A DNA stretch of 64,000 nucleotides from contig NC_015948.1 of the NCBI RefSeq assembly GCF_000223905.1, positions 372,001-436,000 on the forward strand. The letters run 5' to 3'. Position 1 is the stretch's first letter. Every line of letters starts with the position of its first letter. The DNA comes from Haloarcula hispanica ATCC 33960. GTDB lineage: Archaea; Halobacteriota; Halobacteria; Halobacteriales; Haloarculaceae. Positions 60,083 to 64,000 of this stretch are shown here, piece by piece. The position numbers and the translations under genes were made by a program. The notes beneath the pieces were generated by a model. It was given only the letters and a program-made list of their open reading frames with translations. It searched no databases and was not told where the DNA came from.

Positions 60083-61225
60083 TCAGACTGCCAGATTCCC
60101 TGTAATCTCGATGTACAATGTGAGAAACTGGATGGCGTTGAACGCCCCGTGAATAAAGATGGGGACGAGCAGGTTCTCGGTCTTGAGATAGCTCAGGCCC
60201 AGCAGCGTCGACAGGACGAACACCAGTAACAGCGAGAGGGCGGTCTGTGTCGGCGTGCCAGCGGCGTACTGTCCGAAGTGGACGACGCCGAAGACGGCGC
60301 TCGTGAGTATAATCGCCTGCAGATCACTGAAATCGTCGTAGAGGTACTTCTGGATGATGTTTCGGTAGATGAACTCCTCGCTCGGCGCGATAGTGAGAAA
60401 CGCCAGCGGCACCATCACAAGCAGGAACGACGGGTCTCTGTTGGCTAGCTCTTCGACGCTGCTCCGAGCCGCTTCGAGTCCGAGCGCCTGAATGAGGTAA
60501 CTGAAGCCAAACAGCGCGACCATGAGGACGACGACGCCGCCGACGCCGTAGCCAACGTCGCGGAGACTGGGTCGCCGCAAATCGAGATCAGCCCAGGTCC
60601 GGTCTAGCCGGTTGGCGACGGCCGCCCCGAAACCAACGAAACCGACGCCGATACCGATAGTGAGCGTGATGTACACTGGGCCGGTGACGGTTCCGCCGTC
60701 GAGCGCCGCGGCGCTGACAAGCCCTGCGGCCGCGGCTCCGAGCACGACGAACTGGGCGAACAGCGTGCCCACGAGGAAGCCGGCCAGCCCGATTCCTGTC
60801 GCGACCGAGAGCGCTCTGGCGACCGTGTACAGCCGGTCGTTCGGCACGTCGGACGCCAGCGCCCAACCCAGCGCAATCGTCACGCAGCCGGCCAGCACCG
60901 TGAGATACACGGCGATTCCGACGGTCGCTTCGACGCTGGTACGGAACTCCGGTCCGAAGAAGGCGACGAGCGTCGCGAGCGTTGCGACGACGCTTGCGCC
61001 CGTCGCGCCCAGGCCCGCCTGTCGGCGGTCGAGTGCGCCGTGACGGACGAGTGAGAAGGCGAGCGCCGCGACGACGAAGCCGGCGACGGCTATCTGTCGG
61101 GCGGTGACCGGGCCGACCGTCGTCGCCGGTGTCATCCAGCTAACGACGCCGGTTTCCGTGGCGACGAGTACGACGAGACCGAGGCCAGCGGCGAGAACAC
61201 CCCAGTTCGCGGCAGTGTCGTCCAT
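60083..61225 (-). CDS. CPBP family intramembrane metalloprotease
   Basis: 380-residue membrane protein with about ten helices. CPBP/Abi motifs: SEEFIYRN (EExxxR), FGVVHFGQYA and FIHGAFNAIQFL, the histidines and glutamates of the intramembrane active site. Members include CAAX prenyl proteases and bacteriocin-immunity-type proteins. Substrate unknown. ATG 61223-61225 chosen over the open extension at 61357. It lies 23 bases downstream of pgi on the same strand. Confidence 0.88.
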   Translation of the reverse strand: MDDTAANWGVLAAGLGLVVLVATETGVVSWMTPATTVGPVTARQIAVAGFVVAALAFSLVRHGALDRRQAGLGATGASVVATLATLVAFFGPEFRTSVEATVGIAVYLTVLAGCVTIALGWALASDVPNDRLYTVARALSVATGIGLAGFLVGTLFAQFVVLGAAAAGLVSAAALDGGTVTGPVYITLTIGIGVGFVGFGAAVANRLDRTWADLDLRRPSLRDVGYGVGGVVVLMVALFGFSYLIQALGLEAARSSVEELANRDPSFLLVMVPLAFLTIAPSEEFIYRNIIQKYLYDDFSDLQAIILTSAVFGVVHFGQYAAGTPTQTALSLLLVFVLSTLLGLSYLKTENLLVPIFIHGAFNAIQFLTLYIEITGNLAV

Positions 61226-61248
61226 TATCGGCAGTCCGTTGCGCCGGC

Positions 61249-62559
61249 CTAAAGGGACTCCGTTTCGCCGATCCGCAGCCGCTCGCGCTCGTCGATAACC
61301 GCCGTCTCGTCCGTCGTTTCGCCGCGGATGAGCGCCCGCGTGGCGTTTTTGCCCCACTCGACGGCCGGCTGGGTGAATGTCTCCACGTCCGCGAGTTCGC
61401 CGACGAGGACGCAGGCCGCCTCCATCGCGTACAGCAGTTCGCCGACGCTCTCTGCGTCGAGTCGGTCGATCTCTACTTCCAGCGCCGGCCGGTCAGCCGC
61501 CGGCAGGCTCGCCACCGTCGCTTCGTACTCGGCGTCGATGAGGCCGCCGAGGTCGGTTCCGGCGAGATACGAGAGGTCATCGTGGTCCGGGTCGGGAATC
61601 GCCACGTCGGCGCGCTCGCGCGGTCGGACGAACGTGACGACCTTGTCGCGGTGGCCGGCGCGGTACAGCTGGAGCTGGGAGTGCTGGTCGGTCGCGCCCA
61701 GCGCCCGCGCCGGCGTCTGGCCCCGCCCGTCCTTGCCCAGGCTCTCGGCCCAGAGCTGTGCGAACCACTCGCCGAAGGACTCCAGCCGCTCGGCGTAGGG
61801 CATGAATGCGTTGACTTTCGCGCCCTCCTCTTCGAGTGCGTAGGCCATCGCGCCGTAGGCGTAGGCCGGCGAGTCATACAGCGACGGCGCGAGGTCGTCA
61901 GCCGCCTGCTGACCGCCGGCAAGCAGCCCCTCGATGTCGATGCCGAGGATGGCTGGCGGGACGAGCCCGACCGCCGAGAGCGCGCTGAAGCGGCCGGGGA
62001 CGCCCTCGGGGACCGGCAGCGTCGGCAGGTCGTGCTGGTCAGCGAGCGCCCGGAGCGGGCCGGACTCGCCCGTGGTCACGACGATGCGCTCGGTCCAGTC
62101 GACGCCCCGGTCCTCGTAGGCCTCGCGGACGACGAGGAAGTTCGCCAGCGTCTCCGCCGTCGTCCCAGAACGCGAGACGACGTTGATGGCTGTGTCGGCG
62201 AGGGAGAGGCCGTCGAGCGTCCGCCGGACGTGCTCCGGGTCGACGTTGTCCAGCACGACGTGACTGCCCGGGTCCTCTGCCAGTGCCTCCGTGATGGTTT
62301 TCGCCCCCAGCGCGGAGCCACCGATACCGACGGTGATGACTGACTCGGCGTCGGCGACTGGCGCGACGGCGTCGCGGATGGTCTCGGCGTCGGTTGCTTC
62401 GGGGAGGTTCAGCGACGCGTAGCCGAACTCGCCCTCCTCCCGTCCCTGCTCGATTCGCTCGTGGGCCGCGGCCACCCGCTCGTCCAGGTCGTCAAGTGTC
62501 GCCCGCTCGACGCCCGGGTCGGCGGCACTGGCAAGCGCGGCTCCGATATCGATGTGCAT
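61249..62559 (-). CDS. pgi: Glucose-6-phosphate isomerase
   Basis: 436-residue PGI-superfamily enzyme interconverting glucose-6-phosphate and fructose-6-phosphate, used by haloarchaea mainly in gluconeogenesis. SIS fold with ITVGIGGSALGAKTI, VVSRSGTTAETLANFL, and the active-site GATDQHSQLQLY. Length is shorter than the 550-residue form, as in the archaeal/Gram-positive group. ATG 62557-62559 is chosen; longer frames to 63006 are antisense to the next gene. Confidence 0.94.
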   Translation of the reverse strand: MHIDIGAALASAADPGVERATLDDLDERVAAAHERIEQGREEGEFGYASLNLPEATDAETIRDAVAPVADAESVITVGIGGSALGAKTITEALAEDPGSHVVLDNVDPEHVRRTLDGLSLADTAINVVSRSGTTAETLANFLVVREAYEDRGVDWTERIVVTTGESGPLRALADQHDLPTLPVPEGVPGRFSALSAVGLVPPAILGIDIEGLLAGGQQAADDLAPSLYDSPAYAYGAMAYALEEEGAKVNAFMPYAERLESFGEWFAQLWAESLGKDGRGQTPARALGATDQHSQLQLYRAGHRDKVVTFVRPRERADVAIPDPDHDDLSYLAGTDLGGLIDAEYEATVASLPAADRPALEVEIDRLDAESVGELLYAMEAACVLVGELADVETFTQPAVEWGKNATRALIRGETTDETAVIDERERLRIGETESL

Positions 62560-62685
62560 ACTCGGGGTGTCGACGGGCGGGTACAAACAACTCCCGAAGG
62601 AGGCGGTGGGTAGCGGACGCGGGTCCGCTCTCACCGCCGGTCGGACAACACCGCGCTTAACCACGCGCTCGCCTAACCCATCGGC

Positions 62686-63234
62686 ATGACAGACGCGACG
62701 GCAGAGCAGTCCGTCACAGCCGACGCCGACGACGACCGGCCCGAACCGTACAACGGCCTGCCGGGTGCGTTCCCATACGCGTTCCGGGCCAGCGACTCGC
62801 TGCTGTTCAAAGCCTACGTCCCGGTTGCGCTGTTGCTGTCTGTGGCGATTACGCTCGTGTTCTCGTTCGGACTGATAACGCAACTCGCCGAAACCGGGAG
62901 CGTCCGCGGCGGCACGTTCACCTTTTCGCGGAGCTTCTTCCTGTTCATCGGACTGTTGCTGGTCGCGCCGCTGCTGGCCCCAGTGCTCTCCGTCGCGCGC
63001 CGCCACCGACGGACCGCGTCCTCGGTCGCCTACGACCGCGCCCTCGCGCTCTCGGCGTTCCTGTTCATCGGGTCGATATACCTCGCGCTGTTGACCTCAG
63101 CGCCGGCGGAACTTCGCGAGCCGACACAGAGCGCCGTCGTCGGGTTCTTCTACTCGCTGCCCCCGCTTGCGGGCCTGGCCCCGCCGCTGCTCGCGACGCT
63201 GGTGATCTATCTGACCCACCGGCTGCTGAAGTAG
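62686..63234 (+). CDS. Hypothetical membrane protein
   Basis: 182-residue protein: acidic N-terminal tail, then four predicted helices (AYVPVALLLSVAITLVF; FFLFIGLLLVAPLLAP; ALSAFLFIGSIYLALL; LAPPLLATLVIYLTHRLLK). No catalytic motif. Function unknown; lineage-specific haloarchaeal family. Divergent from pgi. Confidence 0.8.
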   Translation: MTDATAEQSVTADADDDRPEPYNGLPGAFPYAFRASDSLLFKAYVPVALLLSVAITLVFSFGLITQLAETGSVRGGTFTFSRSFFLFIGLLLVAPLLAPVLSVARRHRRTASSVAYDRALALSAFLFIGSIYLALLTSAPAELREPTQSAVVGFFYSLPPLAGLAPPLLATLVIYLTHRLLK

Positions 63235-63319
63235 CGCTGCCGGCCCACTGCCACGGGGCGACACTGCAGTCCGTCCCCGGGTCGAAACGGGCAAGAACGC
63301 CCGTGCCGAACGTATCTCT

Positions 63320-63787
63320 ATGACAGCCACTGAAGGGACATTTCTGGTCACGAATGCTGATGACGCGTCGGCGACGCTTCGGAACGTCGCGGACTCGCAA
63401 GTGCTGACACTGTCGGACAACCCCGGCGTCGAGGCCGGCGAGGTCGTGGAGGGGACAGTCGAGCCGGAGCCGCCGATGGAGGTCACGTACACCGTCACTG
63501 AAGTCGCCGAGCGGCGACGCATTCCCGTCGAGACGGTCGACCTCGCGCCGACGGCGCAGACGACCGAAATCGCGGCCGAACAGGCCCCCGGCGAGCTAAC
63601 GACGGTCGAACGCGCCGGCGAGGGCGAGGTTCACGTCCTGACGGTTCCGGACGACGAGACGGACGAGGCGGCGGCGGATGTCGTCGACGACGAGGCCACC
63701 CTCTCGCGGGCGGCCAGGCTCGGCGTCGACCGCGTCGAGGTTCGGACGGCAGAGGGCGTCGTCAGCGTGCGTTACCTGCCGGACTGA
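63320..63787 (+). CDS. DUF5812 family protein
   Basis: 155-residue soluble haloarchaeal protein recognised as DUF5812-like: GTFLVTNADDASATLRNVADSQV, HVLTVPDDETDEAAADVV and RLGVDRVEVRTAEGVVSVRYLPD. Function unknown. ATG 63320. Same direction as the membrane protein upstream, 85 bases away. Confidence 0.82.
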   Translation: MTATEGTFLVTNADDASATLRNVADSQVLTLSDNPGVEAGEVVEGTVEPEPPMEVTYTVTEVAERRRIPVETVDLAPTAQTTEIAAEQAPGELTTVERAGEGEVHVLTVPDDETDEAAADVVDDEATLSRAARLGVDRVEVRTAEGVVSVRYLPD

Positions 63788-63813
63788 CGCGTTCTCTCGT
63801 CCGCTCCAGTTTC

Positions 63814-64000
63814 CTATTCGGTCGGTCCGGCGGCGCTCTGGACCTGCCAGCCGCCGGCGATTCCGCAGGCCTCGCGCTCGGTGTAGACGAACGCGGTGTC
63901 TTCGGTCACCGCGGAGCCGCCGTCGACGGATTCGACCCGGAGCGGGAAATCTAGCGTGTCGCCACAGCAGCCAACGCCGACAAACTCTGTCCACACGTCG
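63814..64000 (-). CDS. Partial hypothetical protein
   Basis: The C-terminal 60 or so residues of a gene entering from the right edge; it ends AGGWQVQSAAGPTE at TAG 63814-63816. A GVGCCGDTLDFPLRVESVDGG segment with adjacent cysteines could bind metal. The frame is still open at the edge, so the start is outside or at the GTG near 63994. Function unknown. Confidence 0.6.
   Translation of the reverse strand, partial: DVWTEFVGVGCCGDTLDFPLRVESVDGGSAVTEDTAFVYTEREACGIAGGWQVQSAAGPTE

Overview
The window is haloarchaeal chromosome, most likely Haloarcula. The DNA is GC-rich and the predicted proteins are very acidic. Many genes have a TATA-like box about 25-35 bases before the start and no ribosome binding site. 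There are archaeal-type V/A-ATP synthase, PAN, aRF1, aIF5B, S19e and class I lysyl-tRNA synthetase genes. A bacteriorhodopsin at 26996-27748 closely resembles, from memory, the cruxrhodopsins of Haloarcula. Nothing looks like a prophage, plasmid, complete IS or CRISPR locus. This is mostly core genome with lineage-specific genes between, and one small palindromic mobile-type element.

Layout. 1-2979 (minus): HAAT-type ABC uptake system (substrate-binding lipoprotein, LivH, LivM cut by the window edge). 3111-9125: a lipoprotein, two MgtE half-transporters, a gate-domain membrane protein, an HTH-GNAT acetyltransferase, a CBS-MaoC fusion, and a secreted thermonuclease with a lamin-tail domain. 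9177-16359: membrane cytochrome-molybdoenzyme fusion, a UPF0200/UPF0201/HAD operon, a prenyl diphosphate synthase, EtfBA, and a membrane-anchored winged-helix protein. 16508-18552: a secreted protein and a quinone-type methyltransferase whose 3' end is duplicated. 18668-28549: A-type ATP synthase genes H-I-K-E-C-F-A-B, then bacteriorhodopsin, then D. The light-driven proton pump therefore sits inside the locus of the enzyme that uses its gradient, although T-runs and promoter-like sequences suggest it has its own transcript.

28606-40315: a Zn-ribbon protein, aRF1, a MinD-type ATPase, a Bat-type regulator, an alpha/beta hydrolase, ArgS, a PDZ site-2 protease, a tandem UspA protein, a 58-residue Zn-finger protein, LysS and UMP kinase. 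40316-46761: a structured intergenic region and small wHTH-like protein, an 88-bp inverted-repeat element, a second site-2 protease, ThiL, a UPF0104 membrane protein, the S19e/PDCD5/PP-loop cluster, and a RecA-like protein without a P-loop. 47008-55821: HisS, a SHOCT protein, a small CxxC gene with an apparent frameshift, a GNAT, TruA, PepF, PAN followed by a run of hairpins, a PQQ-like propeller lipoprotein, and pyruvoyl arginine decarboxylase. 55906-64000: DUF5811, a small membrane protein, aIF5B, a halocyanin, PRC-barrel plus NOB1, a 48-residue protein, a CPBP protease, Pgi, a membrane protein, DUF5812 and a partial gene.

The items most worth a second look are: the rhodopsin in the ATP synthase locus; a two-copy 3'-end element whose hairpins covary (17838-17931 and 53838-53946); the duplicated methyltransferase tail; the 88-bp palindromic element at 41024-41111; the shared leader of idsA and the methyltransferase; the frameshift at 49121-49126; and the domain fusions (CBS-MaoC, cytochrome-SUOX, HTH-GNAT, SNase-LTD).
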